Shown piece by piece: positions 34,942 to 44,469 of a DNA stretch of 60,813 nt (its first letter is position 1; every line of letters begins with the position of its first letter). This DNA is from Kalymmatonema hyalinum WJT4-NPBG1. GTDB lineage: Bacteria; Cyanobacteriota; Cyanobacteriia; Cyanobacteriales; Nostocaceae. Location of the stretch: the NCBI GenBank assembly GCA_019359075.1, contig JAHHIB010000052.1:1-60813 (forward strand), given 5' to 3'. The translations under genes were made by a program, and so were the position numbers. The notes under the pieces are model-generated. The model saw only the letters and a list, made by a program, of their open reading frames with translations. It made no database searches and was not told where the DNA came from.

Positions 34942-35943
34942 TCAATCTATTCCTTCATAATGATTGACAAACAGTCTCTTAAGTAATTTCATGAGATAGA
35001 GCTTAAATCCTTGGTTTCGTTTTTGAAGTGATTCAAGCATGATTGTATCGAAAGGATTGAAGATCTTATTTGCCAATTGAATACCCAGAGGTCTTAAATG
35101 TCCACCTTCTAAACTTTCCTGAAAATCTGTAGAAGGTTTTTCCAGAGTATTCATAAAAAAATCACAGGTTGATTTGGCAATATTATCAGACTTAAAACAA
35201 ATTAAACCCATGAGATTAAATAGATTGCTCTCCTTGATGAAGCGATACGTCTCCTGGGCGGTTGGTTTCACACCCAAGCCAAAGGTATCGAGCAAATCCG
35301 CTAAAAATTGAGGTCGGATTGCACTGCTCGTGTCGCTAATAACAGGAGCTAATAGAATAGAGAACTGCCCTTTAATAAAGATGCTGTTAATTTTGATATC
35401 CCGATCCACGTAATCGTGAATTAGTCTACGAACTTCAATAATCTTTTGCTGAAGCTGCTCAATAAGGATGTTAATGTCTGAAATGGTACTTTGGATCTGT
35501 GATTCATTTGAAGTCTTAGACAGCACTTTCCGAATGAACTGTTCTCTATCTTGAGAAGCATTTGGCAGGGCGCTAAACCCTTCTAATAGGGAAATGTATT
35601 TACAGCCGAGGCTATGTCCGATCCAAGAAAAATTTTTATCATCTAGATAGGCTTCATAGTCGTAGCCCTTAAACCTTGCCATCCTCACAAGTTCTGGTAG
35701 AATTTCATATTGTTCTCTAATTAGAAAACCAGCTTCTAGGTAATGATTAAAAGTAAAATTATATGGCAGAATAATAATTGTATACTCCTGCTCAAATAAA
35801 AACTGAAGTAGATAGCGATAGAAAAACATAGGAGCGAATGTACCAAAGAAAGCTCCTGCAATAAATTGAATTACGCCTTTAGGTTGTGGATGAAGAGCAA
35901 CCCAACTATGAGAAACTGGTTGAAATTTCATATTTTTATTCAT
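34942..35943 (-). CDS. DUF1350 family protein (alpha/beta-hydrolase-like)
   Basis: A 333-residue protein of the DUF1350 family found in cyanobacteria and plastids. It opens with SHSWVALHPQPKGVIQFIAG and FFGTFAPMFFYRYLL, and carries a nucleophile-elbow-like WIGHSLGCKY (Ser111). No enzymatic activity is established. The middle part (about 125-190) has a coiled-coil-like insertion that makes it longer than many family members. It seems monocistronic. Confidence 0.82.
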   Translation of the reverse strand: MNKNMKFQPVSHSWVALHPQPKGVIQFIAGAFFGTFAPMFFYRYLLQFLFEQEYTIIILPYNFTFNHYLEAGFLIREQYEILPELVRMARFKGYDYEAYLDDKNFSWIGHSLGCKYISLLEGFSALPNASQDREQFIRKVLSKTSNESQIQSTISDINILIEQLQQKIIEVRRLIHDYVDRDIKINSIFIKGQFSILLAPVISDTSSAIRPQFLADLLDTFGLGVKPTAQETYRFIKESNLFNLMGLICFKSDNIAKSTCDFFMNTLEKPSTDFQESLEGGHLRPLGIQLANKIFNPFDTIMLESLQKRNQGFKLYLMKLLKRLFVNHYEGID

Positions 35944-36292
35944 ATTTTTTTCAGATTTTTGTAATTTTAGTAAGATATTGCTTTGGATAATTATTCAAAG
36001 AAATTTTGATTTAAAATTATCGCTTTTAGAAGAACTATGACCTTTACTTGCTAACCATTTGTAAAGAAGCGATGGGACTATTTTGATTTCTTTATTAGTC
36101 AATATATAAGTACGTCGATACAAAACAACTTAGGTATTGAGAACCGTACTTAGTCATTGGTCATTGATTAGGTAAGAAGCAGAAACGATAAATGACCAAT
36201 GACGGTTAACTATGAATAAGCCTCAATACACATTATATTTATGCATTTTTGAGGCTTATCACAGAGCAAACTATGTGAAGTTTACTAAAATT
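35944..36292. other. Non-coding region with two inverted repeats
   Basis: Contains a 13-base perfect repeat (GTCATTGGTCATT, 36153-36165 with 36191-36203) and an 11-base one (ATAAGCCTCAA, 36216-36226 with 36249-36259). The second lies just downstream of the minus-strand gene at 36293 and may terminate it. Confidence 0.55.
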
Positions 36293-36880
36293 CTAATGGA
36301 AGGAAAGCTCAAAAAGTGAGCCACCATGAGATGTAGGCAGAGAATATGCTATTTGATCAAGCTGAACTGGAGTTTCCTCTGAGTCTAAGTTCTTGTAAAA
36401 TGTTCCTCGATGTTCAGGAGTTAATAGAAGTCTAGCCGAGTTGTGACCAGTTGAAAGGGAAGATATGAAAATTTCTACATAGCCCCGAACCTCGAACTTT
36501 TCATTCTGTAATAATTCGGGTTTGAGAATGTTTGGCTGTAGAAGAAATAAACCGGTATCACTAGCTCCTATAGTTCTCGTAAATCTTATCTTGTTAGGAA
36601 CAAAATCTGGCTGAATATTAGCCACCATATTACTCTCGTCTACATCAATAAAAGCCACAAGATCCTTAATCTTGACGGGAGGATTAGAAACTATGGTGAA
36701 GACAAGAGACAAAGTCACATCAAAGGCATTAAGATTACTAATAGTTAGAAAATAGCCTTGGATCACTGTACGGCTAAGTTTTTCAATCTTAGACTTTAAA
36801 TCTTGTGGCACTTGTACAGGAAGAGCTTCCTGCTTAGGAAATTGCCGTTTTACAAGAAGTTCAAAAGTAGAGACGAGCAT
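36293..36880 (-). CDS. Conserved-looking hypothetical protein (195 aa)
   Basis: I do not recognise this family. The 195-residue product has no signal peptide, Cys cluster or membrane helix. From about residue 40 it alternates short hydrophobic strands (GYFLTISNLNAFDVTLSLVF, then FEVRGYVEIFISS), suggesting a beta-sandwich. Codon use looks normal. A possible 29-residue ORF lies just upstream on the same strand and a hairpin follows downstream. Confidence 0.65.
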   Translation of the reverse strand: MLVSTFELLVKRQFPKQEALPVQVPQDLKSKIEKLSRTVIQGYFLTISNLNAFDVTLSLVFTIVSNPPVKIKDLVAFIDVDESNMVANIQPDFVPNKIRFTRTIGASDTGLFLLQPNILKPELLQNEKFEVRGYVEIFISSLSTGHNSARLLLTPEHRGTFYKNLDSEETPVQLDQIAYSLPTSHGGSLFELSFH

Positions 36881-36949
36881 GTTTTTTACCTTTTATTGTT
36901 GATATGGAATCATTCTTGAACTTTGGACTTGTTTATCCAAAATCTAATA

Positions 36950-37039
36950 TTATGCTTCACAACCTTCTGTTGTTTTTTCGGAAAAGCTTTTTACAAACAC
37001 CCGAAATGTAGTACCTCCACTCAAGGTGTCGTCTGTCAT
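36950..37039 (-). CDS. 29-residue small ORF candidate
   Basis: ATG at 37039 (minus) follows GCAGGTG at suitable distance. The peptide begins MTDDTLSGGTTFRVFVKSFS and ends EGCEA. It lies 70 bases upstream of the hypothetical gene at 36293-36880 on the same strand. Evidence is limited to the binding site and position. Confidence 0.3.
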   Translation of the reverse strand: MTDDTLSGGTTFRVFVKSFSEKTTEGCEA

Positions 37040-37249
37040 TTTTCACCTGCTTTATAAAGAAGAAAGGACATTTTGGAGTTCTATGTGGTGATAAAGCTTG
37101 AACTTTATTGACTCGTCAGGCTGAGAGTTAGGAATTGTGCAACAATTTAGAACCCTTTACATCTGGGCACACTCACGCTCTCCTATAAGAATGGACAAAG
37201 GGAGGCAATACTACTCGGGTTTTGGGTTATGGGTGGAAATTTCACCCCG

Positions 37250-37282
37250 TGTAGAGACGCGGTGAATGAAAGCGTCTCTACA
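37250..37282. repeat. TGTAGAGACGC dispersed palindrome
   Basis: Eleven-base perfect arms with an 11-base loop; the arms are shared with 34059-34088. Confidence 0.7.
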
Positions 37283-37651
37283 GAGTTTGCCGATTAATAA
37301 ATCAGCTTATCCGAGCAGTATTGCAAAGGGAGGGATTTTCATCTGCGGTGACGGCGAATTCGCCATCATCGACTGATTTGTCATATGAGTAACTTGATAG
37401 AACTTATGCAGTTGTGAAAATAGGGAGGGATTAGGGAGCATCCCCAATTGGCTGATATACGTTTTTTGGGAGAAAGGACAGGTGGAGCTTGGGCAAGAAA
37501 ATGGAACAGCCATGCCCTACTCCCCACCTAGCCATATTTCCAGGGTGAATTCTCCCCATTCTTCTGATGTCATCTATAAGGACAAAACGGCACGATCGCA
37601 ACATACGGAAAAGTTACTCCTAATTTTTCCATCAAAAAGCGGAGAAATGGA

Positions 37652-38581
37652 ATGTCTTCACCTGGATTCGATACGTCTAATGCTTTATTGGCTTTGTCCA
37701 ACAATTTAGCTGACACTGTAGAGCAAGTTGGGGGTGCTGTTGTTGCTGTGAACGCTGGTACGCGTATTTCCCCTAGCGGTATTCACTGGCGCAATAGTAT
37801 CATCGTTACTTCTGACGAGTCACTCCAGCGCTATGACGAAATCACAGTCACTCTATCAAATGGTAATAGTGTACCTGTGACACTTATAGGGTATGACTCT
37901 AGCACCGATGTCGCTGTCTTCAAAATAGAAAATGCAGACATCCCGGCGGCGAACATAGGCGACGCCAAAACACTAAAAGTTGGTAATTTGGTACTGGGGT
38001 TAGGAAGAAGTAGCGAAGGTGACATCCGAGCAGCTATAGGTGCAGTGAGTGTTGTTAGTGGTGCTTGGCGGAGTATGAGCGGTGGTAATATAGACCAGTT
38101 CATTCGTCCAGACATCAGGCTTTATCCTGGGTTTGCAGGTGGACCACTCATCGATGCTGCGGGTTCTGTGGTAGGCATGAACACATCGGGACGACGCGGT
38201 ACTGCTCTTACTATACCCGCTTCTACAGTTAATCGAGTGGTTGACCAACTGTTGGCAAAAGGACACATTGCACGCGGTTACTTGGGTTTAGGGATGCAAC
38301 CCGTACGCTTACCAAAGAACCTGAAAACGTCACTCAATTTAACTTCTGCTGCTGGAGTGATTGTCGTTAATGTAGAGCCAAATGGACCTGCTGACAATGC
38401 TGGCGTGCTGATTGGGGATGTTTTGGTAACTTTTGATGGGACTCTTGTGAATGATACGGGTGATGTGTTGGCGCTTTTGAACAGTGGCGATCGCGTTGGC
38501 AAAACTATCAAAGTGCAGCTGATCCGAGCTGGTGCGTTAGTTGAGTTAGCAATCTTCATTGGCGAAAGATCCGTGCTTTGA
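37652..38581 (+). CDS. Catalytically dead Deg/HtrA-like protein with PDZ domain
   Basis: A 309-residue trypsin-fold plus PDZ protein. Compared with HtrA motifs, the His of TNAHV is Glu56 (VTSDESL) and the Ser of GNSGGP is Ala162 (PGFAGGPLID); only the Asp remains (Asp86, STDVAVFKI). The PDZ domain covers about 210-305 (GYLGLGMQPVRL, then GPADNAGVLIGDVLVTFDG). No signal peptide is seen, so it is probably cytoplasmic. It heads an operon with an intact paralogue and a LuxR-type regulator, suggesting a regulatory or substrate-binding subunit. Confidence 0.85.
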   Translation: MSSPGFDTSNALLALSNNLADTVEQVGGAVVAVNAGTRISPSGIHWRNSIIVTSDESLQRYDEITVTLSNGNSVPVTLIGYDSSTDVAVFKIENADIPAANIGDAKTLKVGNLVLGLGRSSEGDIRAAIGAVSVVSGAWRSMSGGNIDQFIRPDIRLYPGFAGGPLIDAAGSVVGMNTSGRRGTALTIPASTVNRVVDQLLAKGHIARGYLGLGMQPVRLPKNLKTSLNLTSAAGVIVVNVEPNGPADNAGVLIGDVLVTFDGTLVNDTGDVLALLNSGDRVGKTIKVQLIRAGALVELAIFIGERSVL

Positions 38582-38631
38582 AGAGTAATACCAATTCAAA
38601 ATTCACGCATTCAAAATTCACTCATCGGAAC

Positions 38632-39483
38632 ATGAGTATTGCAACAATGACACGCATAACTGATGAATTGGCTGCAGTGGCTGAAAATCTACGCAAAGTG
38701 ACTGTGAAAGTGCAAAGTAGCTCTTATGGAGGTGGTTCCGGCGTTATCTGGCAATCTTCCCCCCTTTTAGGGGGGACTGAGGGGGGTAGTTTAATTATCA
38801 CGAATGCTCATGTTGCTACCAACAACCGAGCAACTGTGGAACTGTGGGATGGACGGGTATTTGAGGCTGTACGTACCAATATAGACCCCACAAAAGATTT
38901 AGCTGCTCTTAAAATTGATGCGACTGACTTACCAACTGCAACCATCGGCAATTCGGATGCATTGCGAGTGGGAGAATTCGTCTTGGCTGTCGGGAATCCT
39001 TTTGGTGATAGCGGTGCTGTGACAAGCGGGATTATCCACGCGAATCATCAACGTATGGTTATGGCTGATATTCGGCTGTTTCCTGGCAATTCTGGGGGCC
39101 CACTTGCTGACTGTCTTGGACGAGTCATCGGGATTAACACCATGATTGTAAACGGTTTGGGTGTGGCGATACCAAGCCTTGCTGTAGAAGGTTTTTTGCG
39201 TGGAAATCGTCAAAAGCTTGGTGTCACTGTGCAACCTGTGGTGGTAGATGCAACCAACAAACGCACCTTAGGTTTATTGGTGTTGTCTGTCAATTCTGGA
39301 AGTGCTGCTGAAGCTGCTGGTGTGCTTGTTGGTGATGTCCTCATGGGAGTCTCAGGACAAGATTTTACCAGACTTGATGATTTAAGCAAGTATCTTGAGC
39401 GTACCGACAGCACCAAACCGCTACCGTTACAAATCCTGCGTGGCGGACAGCAATTGGTTTGTCAGGTGGCGGAGGTGGTATGA
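38632..39483 (+). CDS. Deg/HtrA-like serine protease with PDZ domain (intact triad)
   Basis: A 283-residue protease from ATG 38632 (MSIATMTRI); earlier in-frame codons come from an ATTCAAA repeat. The catalytic triad is complete: His60 (IITNAHVA), Asp89 (TKDLAAL) and Ser154 (FPGNSGGPLAD). A C-terminal PDZ follows (GSAAEAAGVLVGDVLMGV). No signal peptide is visible. Residues about 41-53 (QSSPLLGGTEGGS) are encoded by a palindromic repeat inserted just before the strand carrying His60. It overlaps the next gene by ATGA. Confidence 0.9.
   Translation: MSIATMTRITDELAAVAENLRKVTVKVQSSSYGGGSGVIWQSSPLLGGTEGGSLIITNAHVATNNRATVELWDGRVFEAVRTNIDPTKDLAALKIDATDLPTATIGNSDALRVGEFVLAVGNPFGDSGAVTSGIIHANHQRMVMADIRLFPGNSGGPLADCLGRVIGINTMIVNGLGVAIPSLAVEGFLRGNRQKLGVTVQPVVVDATNKRTLGLLVLSVNSGSAAEAAGVLVGDVLMGVSGQDFTRLDDLSKYLERTDSTKPLPLQILRGGQQLVCQVAEVV
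38759..38786. repeat. C6-TTTTA-G6 palindromic repeat inside the protease gene
   Basis: CCCCCCTTTTAGGGGGG followed by ACTGAGGGGGG. This is the same family as the copies at 19623 and 20064. It keeps the reading frame open. Confidence 0.8.
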
Positions 39484-40127
39484 TACGTCGGGTGTTTGTA
39501 GTTGCTGCTTCTCCAGTGGTGCGGGCTGGATTGTCAGCTGTCGTGACAACCAGTTCCAAACTGACAGTCGTGGGCAGTGCATCAGATTTGGATGCATTTA
39601 CAAGGGAATTTGAGCAATTACAACCCGATGTTGTCCTGCTGGATGTGAGTGGCAACTTTCAGGAATTAGTCTGGGAATTGCTTTCCTCACAACAGCAGCA
39701 AGACCCCTGTGCAATGATTGTTCTTGCTGATGTCGATAGTATAGACTTTGAAGCAGCACTGCGTGCTGGTGTACGCGGCATATTACCAACTACCAGCACA
39801 GAGTCAGAAATTGTCGCTGCTGTTGAGGCGATCGCTCTTGGGTTAGTGGTGCTGCATTCTGATACTATCGAGTCTGTGCTTCCTTTAAAAGAGTCGAGTG
39901 TGCGGCAAAAAGAAACCGCAAATCCTGTGCAAGCACTGACACCACGAGAAATAGAGGTTTTAGATATGCTTGGTTCTGGACTAGGTAATAAGGCGATCGC
40001 CAAACGTTTAAATATCTCAGATCATACTGTTAAGTTTCATGTCTCATCTATTTTTCAAAAGCTGAGTGTCTCAAAGCGCACAGAGGCTGTTGCTGTTGCT
40101 GTGAGGCTGGGTTTGATTATGTTGTGA
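39480..40127 (+). CDS. NarL/LuxR-type regulator with atypical receiver
   Basis: A 215-residue regulator. The receiver keeps the phospho-acceptor position (Asp55, PDVVLLDVSGN) but both Mg-binding acidic residues are Ala (Ala9-Ala10 in VVAASP) and the conserved Lys is missing (GILPTTS), so classical phosphorylation is doubtful. A LuxR helix-turn-helix covers about 150-212 (LTPREIEVLDMLGSGL, then SDHTVKFHVSSIFQKL). ATG 39480 overlaps the protease stop, indicating translational coupling with the two HtrA-like genes. Confidence 0.88.
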   Translation: MIRRVFVVAASPVVRAGLSAVVTTSSKLTVVGSASDLDAFTREFEQLQPDVVLLDVSGNFQELVWELLSSQQQQDPCAMIVLADVDSIDFEAALRAGVRGILPTTSTESEIVAAVEAIALGLVVLHSDTIESVLPLKESSVRQKETANPVQALTPREIEVLDMLGSGLGNKAIAKRLNISDHTVKFHVSSIFQKLSVSKRTEAVAVAVRLGLIML

Positions 40128-40378
40128 GATTACTTTAACCGCAACTTGAGCCTAGAAAACACTTGCGCAACTATCAACCGCAAGTTTCAAAATTCTGCTA
40201 CTGGCACTTTTAGATAAAAAATCAACAAAATCAACACATATTTCTAAAGACATATGTTAATTCCCAATTGGCTAAGCCTTAAGGGGGATTTTCATAATGT
40301 CTATTATTAACTTAAGGTTAAGGATACTTCGGTTTTGATGGAGAAGAGTTCATTTTTGAAAGTTGTGGGAGGAGTGCC

Positions 40379-40582
40379 ATTGAGCCTAAAGTTGGAGAGA
40401 AAGTGCTGATTCTACATCCAGCATATGTAGCTGGACGAGTTGGGAAAATCTGTGCCAAAGAAGTACTATCAGGCGCTCACCCTAGTGGACGCTGGCTGAT
40501 TCAGGTAGATTCAGAAGACATTGTGGTGTCTTTGAGCCCAAAAGAATTTGAGGTGGTCAAGGATGATTTTGAGATACTTTAG
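40379..40582 (+). CDS. Small KOW/SH3-like protein with apparent ATT start (67 aa)
   Basis: An open frame with strongly protein-like sequence (KVGEKVLILHPAYVAGRVG, then PSGRWLIQVDSEDIVV) and an SH3/KOW-like pattern. In this frame no ATG, GTG or TTG lies between the upstream stop (about 40316) and the domain. GGGAGGAG at 40367-40374 sits four bases before ATT 40379, giving the only plausible start. Its TAG overlaps the stop of the convergent gene by two bases. Family not identified. Confidence 0.5.
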   Translation: MEPKVGEKVLILHPAYVAGRVGKICAKEVLSGAHPSGRWLIQVDSEDIVVSLSPKEFEVVKDDFEIL

Positions 40583-40851
40583 GTTATGTCTTTAGTTATG
40601 TCTGATGATCCGTTGCCAATTCCCAATTCTTTTTTGCTGCGTTTGAGCTGTTTCCAAAGTGCCTTAATCTTGTCATAAGCTTCTTGTGGTGCTAATTTCC
40701 CTGATGTTTCTAAACAAGTGATATAGCTCACCTTGTGAGAAAATTCTTGGAGATTGGCGTTAAACACTAGATTTTCTGGCTTTATTTGACCGTAGTAGCG
40801 AGCCTGAGGGTAGAGAAGTTTTTCCTTGTCTCTTTGATTAGAGTTTTCCAT
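40579..40851 (-). CDS. Conserved small cyanobacterial protein (90 aa)
   Basis: A 90-residue soluble protein of a small cyanobacterial family I recall as DUF7219. Conserved-looking parts are KLLYPQARYYGQIKPENLVF, FSHKVSYI and ALWKQLKRSKKE. It has no motif indicating activity. It converges on the SH3-like small gene, with overlapping stop codons, and is otherwise isolated. Confidence 0.7.
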   Translation of the reverse strand: MENSNQRDKEKLLYPQARYYGQIKPENLVFNANLQEFSHKVSYITCLETSGKLAPQEAYDKIKALWKQLKRSKKELGIGNGSSDITKDIT

Positions 40852-41416
40852 GAATCTACCTCCTATTTAGAATTTACTTTAATTGTATTTAATTTGAATT
40901 TAACTTATGTAATTTTTATAACAACTTAAAACAGTAATGCTTACGTTGCATCCTCATAAATAAATACTTTTACCTACTAAATACGTAAAAGTATGAAAAA
41001 TGAGAGCGACAAATAATTTCTTCTCTACATCTTGTTTTGATTAACCTGTATTCTAAATTAACCGTTTGTGTATAAGCTTTTCCGATTATTTCACCACAGA
41101 TTCGTTTCTTAACCTAAAGTTAACAATTAAATACAACAAGCCGAGACATTAACCGTATATTTGAAGGCTCATAAGACTATAACATGGCAGCGTTAAAGAC
41201 AATCTAGCTACCTTTAGCTTGTTTCCACCCAAGGCGCTGGTCAATTGAAAGAAAATATACCACCAAAGATGATTTGGAGAATAGGCTTTGTTAAGGCTGG
41301 GTAGGTAGCCGTCACCTTGTGATGAACCGTAACCGAACTGTATTAGATGAACGCCACCCAGTGGAGAGAATACCTGAGAAAATGGTAATCGCAACCGCTT
41401 TCAGTTATAGCCAACC
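40852..41416. other. Intergenic region upstream of fni
   Basis: About 565 AT-rich bases between divergent genes. I see no coding sequence; an 81-residue minus-strand frame at 41149-41394 does not look like a protein. Confidence 0.5.
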
Positions 41417-42460
41417 GTGAATCCTACAACTCCAGCAGCAACCCAGTCACGCAAAGCCGATCACATCCGTATTTGCTTAGAAGAAGATGTACAATTCCAG
41501 CAAACCACGAATGGACTGGAACGCTACCGTTTCACCCATTGTTGCTTACCCGAACTCAATCTTGATGAGATTGACATCAGTACTACCTTCTTGGGGAAAC
41601 AGCTTCTAGCACCACTGCTGATTTCTTCTATGACTGGAGGAACCGAACAAGCGGGAATCATTAACCATCGTTTAGCGGAAGTTGCTCAGCATTATAAAAT
41701 AGCGATGGGTGTTGGTTCCCAGCGTGTGGCGGTGGAAAAACCCCAAGTTGCTGATACCTTTGCCGTTCGCAAGTACGCCCCTGATGTTCTGTTGTTTGCC
41801 AATTTGGGTGCAGTGCAACTGAATTACAGTTATGGTTTGGATCAGTGTTTGCGAATCATTGATATTTTAGAGGCTGATGCCTTGATTTTGCACCTCAACC
41901 CGCTACAAGAATGTATTCAACCTAAAGGTGATAAAAATTTTAAAGGCTTACTTGACAAAATTCATATTTTATGTAGTAAAATATCAGTACCCGTAATTGC
42001 TAAAGAAGTGGGCAATGGCATCTCCTGGGCAATGGCAGAGAAACTCATTGCTGCTGGAGTCAAGGCGATTGACGTGGCTGGTGCTGGTGGCACATCTTGG
42101 GCAAAGGTGGAAAGCGAACGGGCAGAAAATTCTTTGCAACGCCGTCTGGGAAGCACATTTGCAGACTGGGGTTTGCCAACGGCGGAGTGTATTACTAGTA
42201 TTCGTGCGATCGCTCGTGATGTGCCTTTGATTGCCTCCGGCGGATTGCGTCATGGATTGGACATAGCAAAAGCGCTGGCACTGGGAGCAGACATTGCTGG
42301 GTTGGCAATGCCTTTTCTGCAAGCAGCTGCTGTTTCAGAAGCTGCTGTTTCTGACTTAGCTGAGGTGTTAATTGCCGAAATCACGACTGTCTTATTTTGC
42401 ACTGGTAACGCTACACTAGAACAACTGAAGTGTTCAAAAAGTTTACAAGAAATAAAATAA
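41417..42460 (+). CDS. fni: Type 2 isopentenyl-diphosphate delta-isomerase
   Basis: A 347-residue FMN- and NADPH-dependent enzyme that interconverts IPP and DMAPP for carotenoid, chlorophyll and quinone side chains. Recognised by [45 protein letters not shown] and the FMN-binding GAGGTSW and SGGLRHGLD. It starts with GTG at 41417. Type 2 is the usual form in cyanobacteria. It stands alone, 170 bases before sppA. Confidence 0.95.
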   Translation: MNPTTPAATQSRKADHIRICLEEDVQFQQTTNGLERYRFTHCCLPELNLDEIDISTTFLGKQLLAPLLISSMTGGTEQAGIINHRLAEVAQHYKIAMGVGSQRVAVEKPQVADTFAVRKYAPDVLLFANLGAVQLNYSYGLDQCLRIIDILEADALILHLNPLQECIQPKGDKNFKGLLDKIHILCSKISVPVIAKEVGNGISWAMAEKLIAAGVKAIDVAGAGGTSWAKVESERAENSLQRRLGSTFADWGLPTAECITSIRAIARDVPLIASGGLRHGLDIAKALALGADIAGLAMPFLQAAAVSEAAVSDLAEVLIAEITTVLFCTGNATLEQLKCSKSLQEIK

Positions 42461-42630
42461 TAATAAGAACCCTTAGTGTTTAGGTTGTTGGGTGATTGGT
42501 GTGAGAAATTGAGTCTAATAGAGTGGAAATATCAAGAAGATACAGGGTGAAGTCATTAGTTCTCAATTCCTAAGTCTAAGCACTAACGACTGACGACTAA
42601 TGACCAATAATTAATGTCTAAATATCGAAT

Positions 42631-44469
42631 ATGCGTAATTTTCTCAAACAAACTTTTGCCAGCTTAATCGGAAGCCTACTGGGGCTGTTCATTTTCTGCG
42701 GTCTGGGAACGACAGGACTATTGTTGCTAATATTTGCAGCAGCTTCATCCAAAGATACGGGTCCTGTTGTCAAAGATAAGTCAGTGCTGGTTTTTGACTT
42801 GTCAACAAACATCACTGATGGGGAGCCAAGTTCTAGCGAATTTCTTGAGAACGCATTATCAGCAGACGATAACAAAAGGATGTCACTCCGCACCGTTTTG
42901 AACACGTTGGAAAAAGCACAACGTGATAAACGAATTGTGGGAATATATTTAGATGCCAGCGGCGCTACAGAAGGTGGTAGAAGCACTGGCTTTGCGACTC
43001 TTAAGGAAGTCCGTCAAGCGTTGGAGAAGTGCCGCGCTGCGGGGAAAAAGATTGTGGCATATGGCATGGATTGGGGGGAAAGAGAATATTACTTAAGTTC
43101 GGTAGCTGATAATATTGTTGTTAATCCGTTAGGAGCAATAGAAATTAACGGTTTTAGCACGCAACCGTTATTTTTTGCAGGAGCATTACAGAAGTACGGT
43201 ATTGGGGTTCAGGTCATACGAGTTGGCAAGTTTAAAGGAGCAGTTGAACCGTATTTACTGACAAAGCTGAGTCCAGAAAACCGTCAACAAACTCAGCAAT
43301 TGTTGAATGATGTTTGGGGTGAGTGGCGTGCTACGGTAGGAGCAAGTCGCAAAATGAACTCGCAACAATTGCAGGCGATCGCAGATAGTCAGGCTTTGTT
43401 GTTGGCAGATCAAGCCAAAACCAATCGCTTGGTGGATAAGGTCGGGTATTTCGATCAGGTGGTTGCTGAACTCAAGCAGTTGACCAACAGCGACAAGGAA
43501 GATAAAACATTTCGTCAAATCAGCCTCAGAGAGTATGCGGAAGTTCCTGGCAAGTCCTTTGGTGTAGAACGCGACTCGAAAAATAAAATAGCAGTAGTTT
43601 ATGCAGAAGGTGAGATTGTCGAGGGTTTAGGAGATGGTGGAGATGTAGGAGGCGATCGCTTTGCCAAAATCTTCCGGCGACTGCGACAGGACAAAGATGT
43701 TAAGGCTGTCGTCTTGCGGATCAACAGTCCAGGTGGTAGCGTCACGGGTTCTGAACAAATGCAACGGGAAGTGCGGCTGACGAATCAGGAAAAACCAGTT
43801 GTGGTATCGATGGGTAATGTCGCAGCCTCTGGTGGCTACTGGATTGCAACAGACTCCAAACGCATTTTTGCTGAACCAAACACAATTACAGGTTCGATAG
43901 GTGTGTTTGGACTACTCATAAATGCCCAAAAGCTAGCCAATAACAACGGTATCACCTGGGATTCAGTGAAAACAGCCCGCTATGCTGATAATCAAACAGT
44001 TGCTCGTCCCAAATCACCGGAAGAATTGGCACTATACCAGCGCAATGTTAACCGCATCTACAGTCTATTTTTGAATAAAGTGGCACAAGGTCGTAAACTC
44101 CCACAGCAAAAGGTGGCTGAAATTGCTCAAGGACGAGTTTGGTCGGGTGCAGCGGCGAAGCAAATAGGTTTGGTGGATGAAATTGGCGGTTTGGATGCTG
44201 CTATTAAATACGCTTCTGTTGCGGCGAATCTGGGAGAAAATTGGGAATTGCAGGAACATCCCAGAGGAGGCACCCTTAGAGAACGCCTATTCGGACGAGT
44301 CACTGAAGAAGTGCGAACTGCTTTAGGAGTGGATGAAGCGCAACTCAAAGCACCAGATCCGTTGATGGCTGAATTCCAAAAACTGCAACAGGAATTAGCA
44401 ATATTGCAAAAGATGAACGACCCACAGGGTATGTATGTTCGCTTACCCTTTAACTTACGGATTGAGTAA
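42631..44469 (+). CDS. sppA: Signal peptide peptidase SppA, long (67K) type
   Basis: A 612-residue membrane-bound serine protease with a Ser-Lys dyad. One N-terminal transmembrane helix (about 9-37) is followed by two ClpP-like halves. The catalytic Lys is probably Lys202 (RVGKFKGAVEPY) and the nucleophile Ser400 (NVAASGGYW). It removes cleaved signal peptides; in cyanobacteria SppA also affects phycobilisome degradation in strong light. Length is that of the double-domain form. Confidence 0.95.
   Translation: MRNFLKQTFASLIGSLLGLFIFCGLGTTGLLLLIFAAASSKDTGPVVKDKSVLVFDLSTNITDGEPSSSEFLENALSADDNKRMSLRTVLNTLEKAQRDKRIVGIYLDASGATEGGRSTGFATLKEVRQALEKCRAAGKKIVAYGMDWGEREYYLSSVADNIVVNPLGAIEINGFSTQPLFFAGALQKYGIGVQVIRVGKFKGAVEPYLLTKLSPENRQQTQQLLNDVWGEWRATVGASRKMNSQQLQAIADSQALLLADQAKTNRLVDKVGYFDQVVAELKQLTNSDKEDKTFRQISLREYAEVPGKSFGVERDSKNKIAVVYAEGEIVEGLGDGGDVGGDRFAKIFRRLRQDKDVKAVVLRINSPGGSVTGSEQMQREVRLTNQEKPVVVSMGNVAASGGYWIATDSKRIFAEPNTITGSIGVFGLLINAQKLANNNGITWDSVKTARYADNQTVARPKSPEELALYQRNVNRIYSLFLNKVAQGRKLPQQKVAEIAQGRVWSGAAAKQIGLVDEIGGLDAAIKYASVAANLGENWELQEHPRGGTLRERLFGRVTEEVRTALGVDEAQLKAPDPLMAEFQKLQQELAILQKMNDPQGMYVRLPFNLRIE

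Larger units (their letters stand above)
36881..37651. other. Long intergenic region
   Basis: About 770 bases between divergent genes. Apart from a 29-residue candidate at 36950-37039 and the palindrome at 37250-37282, I see no gene; the 75-residue frame at 37482-37709 does not look like protein. Confidence 0.5.

Noticed and set aside
34727-34945. 72-residue minus-strand frame between HdeD and DUF1350 genes
   Set aside because: It overlaps both neighbours slightly, lacks a binding site and has no recognisable pattern.
37482-37709. 75-residue open frame upstream of the dead HtrA-like gene
   Set aside because: Composition is not protein-like and it overlaps the start of a much better supported gene in another frame.
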